NCBI GenBank assembly: GCA_965218555.1
Contig: OZ244625.1
Location: 1,488,001-1,552,000 of the forward strand
Reading direction: 5' to 3'
Source: JAPPLB01 sp965218555
GTDB lineage: Bacteria > Acidobacteriota > Terriglobia > Bryobacterales > UBA6623
DNA length: 64,000 bases
Every line of letters begins with the position of its first letter. Position 1 is the stretch's first letter. This document shows positions 34,899-43,526 of this stretch, one piece after another. The notes beneath the pieces were generated by a model that was given only the letters and a program-made list of their open reading frames with translations, was not told the DNA's origin and made no database searches. A program made the translations under genes and the position numbers.

Positions 34899-35303
34899 AT
34901 GAGGAGCCGCTCCATCGAATCGCTGATCCAGGCGGCGATGTCCGTGCGGGAACGAGCCCACGCTCCCTACTCCCATTTCAAAGTTGGCGCGGCGATCCGG
35001 GATGAGACGGGCGCCGTGCATGCCGGCGCGAATGTCGAGAATGCAGCCTACTCGATGTGCCAGTGCGCCGAAGCCAGCGCGATCGGGGTCATGATCGCAG
35101 CCGGTGGCCGCGAGATCAAAGAGATCGCCATTGTCGGCGGCGGCTTGGCGCTCTGTACTCCATGCGGGGGCTGCCGACAGCGCATCCGCGAATTTGCCGA
35201 ACTGTCCGCTTCGATTCACATTGCGGGTCTGGAAGGATACCGAAAAACATTCTCATTGGCTGAGCTACTGCCGGCTGCGTTCAGTCCTGAGAACCTGGAC
35301 TGA
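34899..35303 (+). CDS. cdd: Cytidine deaminase
   Basis: 134 residues, the length of the small tetrameric class. It converts cytidine or deoxycytidine to uridine or deoxyuridine for pyrimidine salvage. Motifs: APYSHFKVGAAI with the substrate-binding residues, GANVENAAYSMCQCAE with zinc Cys56 and catalytic Glu58, and CTPCGGCRQ with zinc Cys89 and Cys92. Translation starts at an ATG preceded by AGGAAA. Confidence 0.95.
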   Translation: MRSRSIESLIQAAMSVRERAHAPYSHFKVGAAIRDETGAVHAGANVENAAYSMCQCAEASAIGVMIAAGGREIKEIAIVGGGLALCTPCGGCRQRIREFAELSASIHIAGLEGYRKTFSLAELLPAAFSPENLD

Positions 35304-35628
35304 ACCGATCCAGGCCAGGAGGTGAGGTCCAGGGGCGTCGGGACCACCTCTGGCGATTTCGGCTACTCCCGAGGCGTCGTGGCTCCAGCAGGCGTTGGAG
35401 CCATCGCCGCCCTTCTGGTTTACAAGCAACCGCTCGTACGGGCGGATGACCTGTGGCGCGTCAACGCCGCCTCTGTCGCTGTCAACGGTCGGGTGAATGT
35501 GGTGTTCTCGGGATTCCGGGCCGAGGACGTGTGGATGTCCAGTCCGCCGCCCTATAAGCAGCGCCGATCGCCCGAAGAATTGAGTTGCCTCCCGATGGAT
35601 GGGCGCCGAAACCGCCATACTAAGCGGC
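35304..35628. other. Intergenic region, no supported gene
   Basis: Several open frames on both strands cross this stretch, but none has a start signal or a recognisable family. One plus frame with GRVNVVFSGF could be old coding sequence; nothing more can be said. Confidence 0.25.
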
Positions 35629-36471
35629 ATGCTCCGTTTCGCCATTCCCTGTTTTTTGGCGCTCTCCGCATCACCTCTTGGGGCTCAGCCGGAGGGATGG
35701 ACGCGCCCGTTCCCGGGCTACCGCGTGATCGGAAACCTGTACGCGGTTGGTACCTATGACCTCGGCGTGTTCCTGGTCACCTCCGACGAGGGTCACATTC
35801 TGATCAACACTGCGCTCAAGGAATCCACGCCGCTGATCCGCCGGAACATTGAAACGGTCGGATTTCGCATGAATGACATCAAGATCCTGCTGACCATGCA
35901 GGCGCACTGGGATCACACCGCGGCGCTGGCCGAGATCAAGCGGGCCACAGGAGCCGAGATGTGGGCCACCGCAGGCGACGCGCCCGTGCTCGAAGACGGT
36001 GGATTCGGCGACCCGCACTTCGGAGGGAAGGTGTCGTTCGATCCGGTCGAGGTCGACAAGATCATCGCCGACGGGGAAGCAATCGAGCTAGGCAGCACCC
36101 GGCTTGAAGTGGTCGAGTCGCCGGGCCACACGGCCGGCAGCGTCAGCTACGCCATGACGGTCCGAGAAAACGGCAGGGAATACCGTGTCGTGATCGCTAA
36201 CATGGGGACGATCAACCCAGGCAAGCGCCTGGTCGTGGACCCGACCTATCCCGGCCTTGCCGAGGACTTTGCGAAGACCTTCCGGAGGCAGAAGGCAATG
36301 CAGATCGACGTCTGGGTCGCGGCGCACGGCCAGCAATACGGCTTGCACTCCAAGTACAGGCCCGGGCAGCCCTACAGCCCGGAAACCTTCGTGGACCCGG
36401 AGGGATTCCTTTCCGAAATCGAACGGCTCGAAGGGCTGTATCTCAAGCAACTCGAAGACGAGCAACGGTGA
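35629..36471 (+). CDS. Subclass B3-type metallo-beta-lactamase fold hydrolase with Gln at the first zinc-ligand position
   Basis: 280 residues with a signal peptide (MLRFAIPCFLALSASPLGAQ), so periplasmic. The fold matches subclass B3: GTYDLGVFLVTSDEGHILIN, NTALKESTPLIRRNIE, then ILLTMQAHWDHTAALAEIKR at residues 86-105. The usual HxHxDH is here Q91-A-H93-W-D95-H96. His167 lies in SPGHTAGS and His233 in VAAHGQQYG. Gln at the first ligand place is also found in GOB-type B3 beta-lactamases, which remain active, so loss of function cannot be assumed. The residues typical of B3 rather than glyoxalase II relatives (ATAGDAPVLEDGG) are present. An in-frame ATG at 35599 is an alternative start. Whether it hydrolyses beta-lactams needs an assay. 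Confidence 0.82.
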   Translation: MLRFAIPCFLALSASPLGAQPEGWTRPFPGYRVIGNLYAVGTYDLGVFLVTSDEGHILINTALKESTPLIRRNIETVGFRMNDIKILLTMQAHWDHTAALAEIKRATGAEMWATAGDAPVLEDGGFGDPHFGGKVSFDPVEVDKIIADGEAIELGSTRLEVVESPGHTAGSVSYAMTVRENGREYRVVIANMGTINPGKRLVVDPTYPGLAEDFAKTFRRQKAMQIDVWVAAHGQQYGLHSKYRPGQPYSPETFVDPEGFLSEIERLEGLYLKQLEDEQR

Positions 36472-36573
36472 ACCCAGGATCGGCGGGAGAGCTATCTGGT
36501 TGGCCCCGCGCGCAGTCTCAGATGCCCGCGAGAGGCGCCGCCAAGGTTGAACTGCTGTTTTCTATAATTCATA

Positions 36574-36768
36574 GGGGCCGAACGCGGCGAGCGCTACGCC
36601 GCCATCGAGGGCAAGACCCAGGAAATCTCCGTGCCGCAGGCCCGGCGGCTGCTTGCCTCGATCACCGCCCGGACCCGGATGGTGCTGGACCACCGCGCCG
36701 TCCTCGCCCTGCTCGCCTATGCCGCTTCTCGCACTTGTGCGCCGCTTCCGCCGCGGCGACGGCGATGA
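36574..36768 (+). pseudogene. Tyrosine recombinase (site-specific integrase) fragment
   Basis: A short frame reads GERYAAIEGKTQEISVPQAR, then RLLASITARTRMVLDHRAVL, then ALLAYAASRTCAPLPPRRRR and a TGA. This is the start of the catalytic domain of XerD/phage-type integrases (EIS..QARRLL.SI ...RDRAVI..L.YTAAR.GAV), ending just where the first catalytic Arg region should be. Both the SAM-like N-domain and the rest of the catalytic domain (RHRHY) are missing, so it is a dead remnant. Confidence 0.65.
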
Positions 36769-36847
36769 CTCGCTCTAACAGAAGCTTTGTCATGCGGATG
36801 TGTCGATTCTAGTGTGAATAGCGATGGTTGACGAACGATCCAGTGGG

Positions 36848-38096
36848 ATGAAGGGGAACCCTTTGCGGAGCGGGACGATGTGGGCCTGCCTCTGGTGCGC
36901 CGCGCTGCTGCTGGCAGCAGCCGCCGGCCCGGCGGCCGGCCGCCTGAGCGGCGCCGGCTGGTTTCCCGGCGCCAACGGCTCGCCGCCGTTCACGTTCGTC
37001 CGCTGGAAACCGCAGGCCACTGTGAGCATGAACCACTACGTGCCGGACTTCGGCGACAGCCACGATTTCAAGGTGGGCTACGAGTTCCAGATCGACAGCA
37101 GTCGTTTCGGCTCGAATGCCAATTCCGGGCACGTCCGCTATCTGGACGACAGCGCGAACGAGCGCCCCTTCAACGTGGACCGGATCATGCTCTTCAGCAT
37201 GCCGGCCGAGGGGGAAATCGCATCTGACAACCGCAACCGGCACCACGCGGCGTTCATCCAGGACACGTGGCGCCCGGTGAACTGGTTGTCGCTGAACCTG
37301 GGCGTGCGCTACGAGCAGCAGCGCACCTACTTCATCGACTCGGTTTCCAGCCCCTTTCTCGCCGACTTCTTCCCCAGCGGCACCGCCACGGGCCGGACGA
37401 ACGTCGTCTGGAACACTTGGGCGCCGCGGTTGGGCGTGGCGTTCTCGCCGGCGCAGGGCACCGTGCTCAAGGGACACTTCGGCCGCTATTACCTGAATCT
37501 GGCCGACTCGCACGAGGTCGCTAATCCGGCGAGCACCGCGCGGATCCGGTACACCTTCCTCGACCCGAACGCCAACGGGATCTACGACGGCCCGGACGTG
37601 CTGGGCGGCACCGGTATGGAGCTCGTCTCCGAAGGAACGCCGGTCGACCCCGCGCTGGCGCCGGAATATGTCGACGAGATCAACGTCTCGCTGGAGCACG
37701 AGCTGGCCGCGGACACCTCCGTCCGCGTCTCTTACGTACGCAAGAACCTGAACGGCGACAGCGGCATCTGGAACGGGACGCAGCAGACCGCGCTGCTGGC
37801 CGTACGCCCTGATCCAGAGGGTGGACATCCCGGGCACCGGCACCAACCAGCCGATCTTTCTCACCGACTTGGCCGAGAATCGCTCTGAGAACGTGACGAT
37901 GGCCGACATCCGCCTGGACAAGGGTTTCGCCGTCGGGACCGAGAGCAAAAACAGGCTCACTCTGATGCTGGACCTCTACAACCTCTTCAACTTGAACGCG
38001 GTCACGAACTTTTCGCTACGGACGGGCGACGCCGAGCGCGTCATCGCCGCTCTCGATCCGATCGCGATGAAGCTGGGCGTCCGTTTCCAGTTCTGA
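36848..38096 (+). pseudogene. Truncated, frameshifted TonB-dependent receptor (Oar-like beta-barrel remnant)
   Basis: A signal-peptide-like start (MWACLWCAALLLAAAAGPAAG) is followed at once by distal beta-barrel sequence: HDFKVGYEFQID, FIQDTWRPVNWLSLNLGVRY, APRLGVAFSPAQGTVLKGHF, YVDEINVSLEHEL. The carboxypeptidase-like N-domain, plug and first strands (several hundred residues in intact acidobacterial Oar-like receptors) are absent. Near 37805 the frame must change by one base to continue as YALIQRVDIPGTGTNQPIFL and ADIRLDKGFAVG, ending with a normal barrel C-terminus (LGVRFQF) at 38096. The jump also skips strands, so an internal deletion is likely. The gene cannot make a working receptor. 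Confidence 0.8.
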
Positions 38097-38345
38097 CACG
38101 GCGGAGGGTACCAACCGGAAAAGGTGTCCGCGCGACGCGACCCCGCATGTAGTCCACCGCGATGCAATGGACAAGCCTTTGATATTCCATCCGAAACCGC
38201 GCCGCCTTATGCCGCAAGGCCCGCAGCAAATGCAGACCCAAACGGTTTGCCCTGAGCTGCCGTGCTCGCTCGAAGCGGCGGTCGGCCGACGGCCCAGCTT
38301 CAAGTACATGAGCACCCTTCGGGGGTTCGCTCGAGGGTTGAGCAA

Positions 38346-39167
38346 CTACCAGCTTCTAACGAGCTTGCCCAACGCGCTGACCTTCTCGATCAGCGCCGGC
38401 AGCAGGGCGAGCCGCAGGGCGTTAGCCCCGTCGGATTTCGCCTTTTCCGGGGCGTCGTGAAGTTCGAAGAAGAGCGCATCGGCACCGGTCGCGACGCCGG
38501 CGCGCGCCAGCGTTTCGATGAACTCGGGTTGACCCCCACTCACACCTTGCTGCGCGCCGGGAAGCTGCAGGCTGTGCGTGACGTCGAGGACGACGGGATG
38601 GTCAAGATTCCTCATGGCCGGGAGTGAGCGAAAGTCGACGACGAGGTTCTGGTAGCCGAAGCTCGATCCGCGCTCGGTAAGAAGAATACGATTGTTGCCG
38701 GTGGAAGCGACCTTGTCGGCGGCGAAGCGCATGTCCCAGGGAGCGAGAAACTGACCTTTCTTGATGTTGACGACACGGCCCGAGCGGCCTGCTTCGAGGA
38801 GCAGGTCGGTCTGGCGGCAGAGGAAGGCGGGGATTTGAAGAACGTCGCAAACCTCCGCAACGGGCTCCACCTGCGCTACTTCGTGGATGTCGGTCAGGAC
38901 GGGCAGACAGGTTAGCCTCGCCACTTCGGAGAGGATCGCCAGTCCTTCCTCGAGACCCGGTCCGCGGTAGGAATCGACGCTGGTACGGTTGGCTTTGTCG
39001 TACGAAGCTTTGAAGATTGCCGGCAGCGATGCACCGGCCGCGGCCTGCTTGACGGCCCGCGCCATGGCCAGAGTGTGCTCAGCGGACTCGATGACGCAAG
39101 GGCCGGCGATGAGCGCGAGAGGAGCGGCGTCTCCGATCGAGAAGCCGCCGATGTCAACGGAAGGCAT
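38346..39167 (-). CDS. kdsA: 3-deoxy-8-phosphooctulonate synthase (KDO-8-P synthase)
   Basis: 273 residues. It condenses phosphoenolpyruvate with arabinose 5-phosphate to make KDO-8-phosphate for lipopolysaccharide. Motifs: LALIAGPCVIES near residue 18, KASYDKANRTSVDSYRGPG, VLTDIHE, CDVLQIPAFLCRQTDLL, VNIKKGQFL and LLTERGSSFGYQNLVVDFR. Cys24 in AGPCVIES is the metal-ligand Cys of the metal-dependent (class II) enzymes; the metal-independent class has Asn there. It lies 78 bases after pyrG on the same strand, a common pairing. It also implies a Gram-negative outer membrane. Confidence 0.95.
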   Translation of the reverse strand: MPSVDIGGFSIGDAAPLALIAGPCVIESAEHTLAMARAVKQAAAGASLPAIFKASYDKANRTSVDSYRGPGLEEGLAILSEVARLTCLPVLTDIHEVAQVEPVAEVCDVLQIPAFLCRQTDLLLEAGRSGRVVNIKKGQFLAPWDMRFAADKVASTGNNRILLTERGSSFGYQNLVVDFRSLPAMRNLDHPVVLDVTHSLQLPGAQQGVSGGQPEFIETLARAGVATGADALFFELHDAPEKAKSDGANALRLALLPALIEKVSALGKLVRSW

Positions 39168-39245
39168 TCGGTTTCGAGTCTGTAGCAGGGACCTTCGGCC
39201 AAGATGGGGGATCGCGCTCTGCGCATCCCGGCACGGGTGGGTCGC

Positions 39246-40916
39246 TCATGAGACTCGGACGCGCAGGAATTGCTCGGCTTCGCGGACCTGCTCGTTGCGA
39301 ACGCGCGTTCTGCGATGGCGGAAAGCCGCGCCGACGAACGACGAGAACAGCGGATGCGACTCTAACGGCTTCGACTTGAACTCGGGGTGGAACTGGCATC
39401 CGAGGTACCACGGGTGGCCGGGAAGCTCACAGATTTCCACGTACATCGCGTCCGGAGTTTCGCCCGTTACTCTCATGCCGTGGGAAGTAAGGGCTTCTTC
39501 GTAATCGCGATTGAATTCGTAGCGATGGCGATGGCGCTCATGGATCTCCGATGAGCCATAGGCTTTGGCCGCCAAGCTGTCCGGCTGCAGCTTGCAGGGC
39601 CAACTGCCCAGACGCATGTTGCCCCCGAGGTCTTCGATGCCTTTCAGTTCACGCAACTTGAAGAAGAGCCGGACCGGCGTGCCGGGAACGAATTCGGTCG
39701 AGTGCGCATGCTCCAGCCCGCAGACGTTGCGGCCGTATTCGATGACCATGGTCTGCATGCCGAGACAGATGCCGAAGTACGGCACATTCTGCTCACGGGC
39801 ATAGCGGATCGCTTCGAGCATGCCGTCGATGCCGCGGATGCCAAAACCGCCGGGGACGAGTATGCCATCGAGATCGCTGAGTTGCTGGTGGGCGGTTTCT
39901 TGGGTAATGCCTTCGGCCTCGACCCAGCGGAGTTGCACACGGAGCTGATGAGCGAGTCCGGCGTGGAGCAGCGCCTCCTTGAGACTCTTGTAGGAGTCTT
40001 CATAGTCGACGTACTTGCCGATGATGCCGATCGTAACCTCGTCGACGGGATGGCGCATGCGGTCGAGCATGTCTTCCCAGCCGCGCAGTTCCCGTTTAGG
40101 CAGGTCGCTCATGCCGAAGTGGCGCAAGACGATGTCGTCAACACCCTGTTGCGCGAGGTGAATCGGCACGCGATACACAGAATCGACATCACGGGCGGCG
40201 ATCACGGCGTCTTTGTCGACGTCGCAGAAGAGCGCGATCTTCTCGCGGAGTTCGCGGGAAAGGTCGGTCTCGGTGCGGCACAGCAGGATGTCGGGCTGGA
40301 TACCGATGGCGCGCAACTCCTTGACGCTGTGCTGGGTCGGCTTGGTCTTCAACTCGCCGGCGGCGGCGATCCAGGGCACGAGCGTCACGTGGACGAACAC
40401 GCAGTTGTCGCGGCCCAACTCGTGGCGCATTTGCCGAATGGCTTCGAGAAACGGCAGGGACTCGATGTCGCCGACGGTACCGCCGATCTCAGCGATGATG
40501 ACGTCGACGTCGGCGGCGGCGATCTTGTGGACGCTGGCTTTGATTTCGTTCGTGACGTGCGGGATGACCTGAACGGTCTTGCCGAGGTAGTCACCGCGGC
40601 GCTCTTTCGCGAGGATGCGCTCGTAGATGCGGCCACTGGTGACGTTGTTGGCCTGGGTCAGGCGAGCGTGCGTGAAGCGCTCATAGTGGCCGAGGTCAAG
40701 GTCGGTCTCCGCTCCGTCGTCGGTGACGAACACTTCGCCGTGCTGGAAGGGGCTCATTGTGCCCGGATCGATGTTCAAGTAGGGATCGAACTTCTGCAGG
40801 GTGACGCGCAGTCCACGGCTTTCAAGCAGACAGCCCAGTGACGCAGCGGCGATGCCTTTGCCCAAGGAAGAAACAACTCCGCCGGTGACGAAGATGCACT
40901 TATTTACGGAGCCCAT
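39246..40916 (-). CDS. pyrG: CTP synthase
   Basis: 556 residues. It makes CTP from UTP using glutamine nitrogen. The synthase domain starts KCIFVTGGVVSSLGKG (ATP loop) and includes QKFDPYLNIDPGTMSPFQHGE. The C-terminal glutamine amidotransferase domain has PYFGICLGMQ with the catalytic Cys and GCQFHPEFKSKP with the catalytic His-Glu. The ATG at 40916 follows GGAGAGG and matches the family start MGSVNKCIFVTGG; a longer open frame upstream is not used. Probably cotranscribed with kdsA. Confidence 0.97.
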   Translation of the reverse strand: MGSVNKCIFVTGGVVSSLGKGIAAASLGCLLESRGLRVTLQKFDPYLNIDPGTMSPFQHGEVFVTDDGAETDLDLGHYERFTHARLTQANNVTSGRIYERILAKERRGDYLGKTVQVIPHVTNEIKASVHKIAAADVDVIIAEIGGTVGDIESLPFLEAIRQMRHELGRDNCVFVHVTLVPWIAAAGELKTKPTQHSVKELRAIGIQPDILLCRTETDLSRELREKIALFCDVDKDAVIAARDVDSVYRVPIHLAQQGVDDIVLRHFGMSDLPKRELRGWEDMLDRMRHPVDEVTIGIIGKYVDYEDSYKSLKEALLHAGLAHQLRVQLRWVEAEGITQETAHQQLSDLDGILVPGGFGIRGIDGMLEAIRYAREQNVPYFGICLGMQTMVIEYGRNVCGLEHAHSTEFVPGTPVRLFFKLRELKGIEDLGGNMRLGSWPCKLQPDSLAAKAYGSSEIHERHRHRYEFNRDYEEALTSHGMRVTGETPDAMYVEICELPGHPWYLGCQFHPEFKSKPLESHPLFSSFVGAAFRHRRTRVRNEQVREAEQFLRVRVS

Positions 40917-41235
40917 GGACCTCTCCAACAGGAACGAACGCATAACCGTGGAGCACGGAACGACGAAGCCGCAAGATGAGGTTCAAAAGCGGCGGAGCCG
41001 AATGAATCAGGGAAGCGAAGAAGCGGGGATGGTGTCGTTCGTGGACGGACTGGTCGCTTCGCGAGCCGGCCATGCGGGAAGGGATTTTCGGGGCTGCGGG
41101 GAGCGCTGCATCAAGCCGGCGCGTCCTTGCTGCAAACACCAATGCACAAGTCTAACACGCCCTTGAGGCTTATGATAAAATCTAGGCGCCTGCAAAGGGA
41201 AAACGCCATTCATCGAAGCGCGTTAGGACAAGGTC
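40917..41235. other. Divergent intergenic region between pyrG and the VWFA gene
   Basis: About 320 bases, no gene seen. TATGATAAAAT at 41171-41181 is a good -10-like element for the rightward gene, without a recognisable -35 at proper spacing. Confidence 0.35.
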
Positions 41236-42237
41236 TTGGCAATCCTGCCTCACCGCAGCACATGTTCACACCGCGCATTGCCCGTTTACCTGATTGCCAT
41301 TCTGCTCGCAGTCGCTCCGGTCTTCGCCGCTGACGCCAATGGCGGCGTCAAGCCGCGCATTCCGGATCCCAACCTCGAAACACTGCCCTCCGGCTCGAAC
41401 ATCAAGGTTGACGTTGAGCTGGTGTTGGTTAGCGTGACGGTGACCGACCCGATGAACCGACTGGTCACGGGTCTCGAGAAAGAGTACTTCAAGATTCTTG
41501 AAGACAAGATTGAGCAGGAGATTTCTCAGTTCGGTATGGAGGACGCTCCGCTTTCGCTGGGCCTGGTCTTCGACGCCAGCAGCAGTATGGGCCACAAGAT
41601 GAGCAAAGCGCGCGAGGCGGTCGCGCAGTTCCTCAAGACATCGAATCCGGAGGATGAATTCCTGCTCGTGCAGTTCAACAATCGCCCGGAACTCATCACG
41701 GACTTCACGCAAAAGATCGAGGAAATTCAGAACCGCCTGACCTTCACGCAATCCAAGGGCCGCACGGCACTGCTGGACGCGGTCTATCTCTCGATCACGA
41801 GGATGAAGGAAGCGCGGCATACGAAGAAGGCGCTGCTGGTGATTTCCGACGGAGGCGACAACAGCAGCCGCTACACGGAGCGTGAGATCAAGCGGCTGGT
41901 GCGCGAAGCGGACGTCCAGATCTATGCGATCGGTATCTTCGAACCGATATCGTCGCGAGGGCGAACCCCGGAAGAGCTGAACGGCCCGAGCCTGTTGACC
42001 GAGATCGCGGAGCAAACCGGCGGACGGCAGTTTCCGGTCGAGAATCTCAATGAACTGCCCGACGTGGCCGCCAAGATCGGCGTCGAGTTGAGAAACCAGT
42101 ACGTATTGGGTTACGTCCCAATCAACCAGGAGAAGGACGGCCGGTGGCGTCGCATGAAGGTGGACATCAAGAAGATTCGAGGCATGCCGCGTCTGCGCAC
42201 CCATTACCGCCAGGGCTACTACGCCCCCACCCGATGA
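41236..42237 (+). CDS. Secreted VWFA-related (acidobacterial type) domain protein, copy 1
   Basis: 333 residues from a TTG preceded by AGGACAAGG, followed by a signal peptide (LPVYLIAILLAVAPVFAAD). The protein is essentially one von Willebrand A-like domain of the Acidobacterial VWFA-related type: VDVELVLVSVTVTDPMNRLV, LEKEYFKILEDKIEQEISQF, then SLGLVFDASSSMGHKMSK, a MIDAS-like DxSxS metal site, ALLVISDGGDNSSR, and a C-terminal LRNQYVLGYVPINQEKDG. The family is expanded in Acidobacteria; it is thought to bind partners in the periplasm, but no function is established. It is followed directly by a paralogue. Confidence 0.88.
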   Translation: MAILPHRSTCSHRALPVYLIAILLAVAPVFAADANGGVKPRIPDPNLETLPSGSNIKVDVELVLVSVTVTDPMNRLVTGLEKEYFKILEDKIEQEISQFGMEDAPLSLGLVFDASSSMGHKMSKAREAVAQFLKTSNPEDEFLLVQFNNRPELITDFTQKIEEIQNRLTFTQSKGRTALLDAVYLSITRMKEARHTKKALLVISDGGDNSSRYTEREIKRLVREADVQIYAIGIFEPISSRGRTPEELNGPSLLTEIAEQTGGRQFPVENLNELPDVAAKIGVELRNQYVLGYVPINQEKDGRWRRMKVDIKKIRGMPRLRTHYRQGYYAPTR

Positions 42238-42296
42238 ACGCCCCGCGGCAGGGGTCCAACACGGTATTCAACCGGCAAGAAAGGCGCCCATCGAGG

Positions 42297-43235
42297 ATGA
42301 ATTTCCGGTTTAGAGCGTTAGGTGCGCTCGCCGTTGTGGTTTGTCTCGGCACGACGACCCTGTCGCTGAGCGCGCAGACGGAGTCCAAGGCGATCCGCGA
42401 CGATGCCGATACCGGTCTCGTTATTCGTGCGGAGACAAGACTCGTTGTTCTCCACACGACCGTGCTCGATAGGGATAACCGGCTGATCACCGATCTCAAA
42501 GAGGACAGCTTTCGAGTTCTCGAGGACGACGTTCCGCAGAAGCTGCGGCTTTTCCGGCGTGAAGACGTCCCGGTTTCACTGGGTATTCTGGTCGACAACA
42601 GCGGCAGCATGCTCGACAAACGCCGCCAGGTGAACGCGTCCGCGTTGGACTTCGTGAAGGCGTCAAATCCCGAGGACGAGGTGTTCATCGTCAACTTCAA
42701 TGACGAGTCCTTCCTCGATACTCCTTTCACCTCCGATCTGCCCCGCTTGCAGGACGGCTTGCAGAGAATCGATTCCAAAGGCGGCACGGCGCTCTACGAC
42801 TCGGTGAGCATGTCGCTGGACTATCTGGAACAAGAGGCCGAGCGGGACAAGCAAGTCCTGCTGATCGTCACCGACGGCGAGGATAATGCCAGCCGCACCA
42901 CCTTAGAGCGGCTTGTGCGGCGGTTGCAGGAAACCGAGACCGTGATTTACGCCGTCGGCCTGCTGAGCGAAGAAGATCGCCGTGCGGCGAAGCGGGCCAA
43001 CCGGGCGATCCGCCACATCGTGCGCGCGACGGGCGGAGCGGCGTACTTCCCGGAGAGCGTCGACGAGGTCCACGCCATCACGCAGCAGGTCGCGCGGGAC
43101 ATCCGGAACCAATACATTCTGGCCTACACGCCGCAGGCGTCCGCTCAACCGGGATTCCGGCGAGTGCGGGTCGAATTGACCGGCAAGGCCAAGCGGTACA
43201 AAGTCCGCCACCGGCCCGGCTATTTCACACAGTAG
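42297..43235 (+). CDS. Secreted VWFA-related (acidobacterial type) domain protein, copy 2
   Basis: 312 residues with a signal peptide (FRALGALAVVVCLGTTTLSLSAQ). It is a paralogue of the preceding protein, with the same order of blocks: RLVVLHTTVLDRDNRLITDL, DDVPQKLRLFRREDVPVSL, the MIDAS-like GILVDNSGSMLDKRRQ, KQVLLIVTDGEDNASR and IRNQYILAYTPQA. An in-frame ATG at 42234 overlaps the previous stop as ATGA and would give a longer N-terminus, allowing translational coupling; the ATG at 42297 places the signal peptide at the start and is preferred. The tandem pair is probably one operon. Confidence 0.86.
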   Translation: MNFRFRALGALAVVVCLGTTTLSLSAQTESKAIRDDADTGLVIRAETRLVVLHTTVLDRDNRLITDLKEDSFRVLEDDVPQKLRLFRREDVPVSLGILVDNSGSMLDKRRQVNASALDFVKASNPEDEVFIVNFNDESFLDTPFTSDLPRLQDGLQRIDSKGGTALYDSVSMSLDYLEQEAERDKQVLLIVTDGEDNASRTTLERLVRRLQETETVIYAVGLLSEEDRRAAKRANRAIRHIVRATGGAAYFPESVDEVHAITQQVARDIRNQYILAYTPQASAQPGFRRVRVELTGKAKRYKVRHRPGYFTQ

Positions 43236-43239
43236 CTCC

Positions 43240-43506
43240 TTGCGTTCCACCGAAGCAGCTGCGGTTGTCCGATTCCTCTGGAGAGCGACACGAGGGAATC
43301 GTTTTCGGCCCTGGGCGAGCCCTTATCTGCGTTGGCGCATTGAGACGTACTGGGGTTGGCCGGCGGATGCGGTGGACTTTGGCCGGTTTTGGAAGCTCAT
43401 GTGGACCCAGCGGCGGGAGCTGCTGCGGTTCCTGCGGTGGGTAGGCGAGATGGGGTCGAGCCGAGGACCGGGCGACCGCCGAGTTCACGCTCGCCGACCC
43501 GAGTGA
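43240..43506 (+). CDS. Small basic Trp/Arg-rich protein after the VWFA pair
   Basis: 88 residues from a TTG four bases after the previous stop. It is rich in Trp and Arg: SPYLRWRIETYWGWPADAV and FGRFWKLMWTQRRELLRFLR. These read as amphipathic helices. I think I have seen similar short proteins (RWRxETYxG...FWxFLWxxRxxL) in acidobacterial genomes, but this is recollection and the function is unknown. No ribosome-binding site is visible; the position suggests coupling to the VWFA operon. Confidence 0.55.
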   Translation: MRSTEAAAVVRFLWRATRGNRFRPWASPYLRWRIETYWGWPADAVDFGRFWKLMWTQRRELLRFLRWVGEMGSSRGPGDRRVHARRPE

Positions 43507-43526
43507 TCGGCGGCCACGGCCGGGCA

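Noticed and set aside
38097..38345. Small frames on both strands between the TonB remnant and kdsA.
   Set aside because: Low-complexity Arg/Pro/Ser-rich translations without starts or family features.
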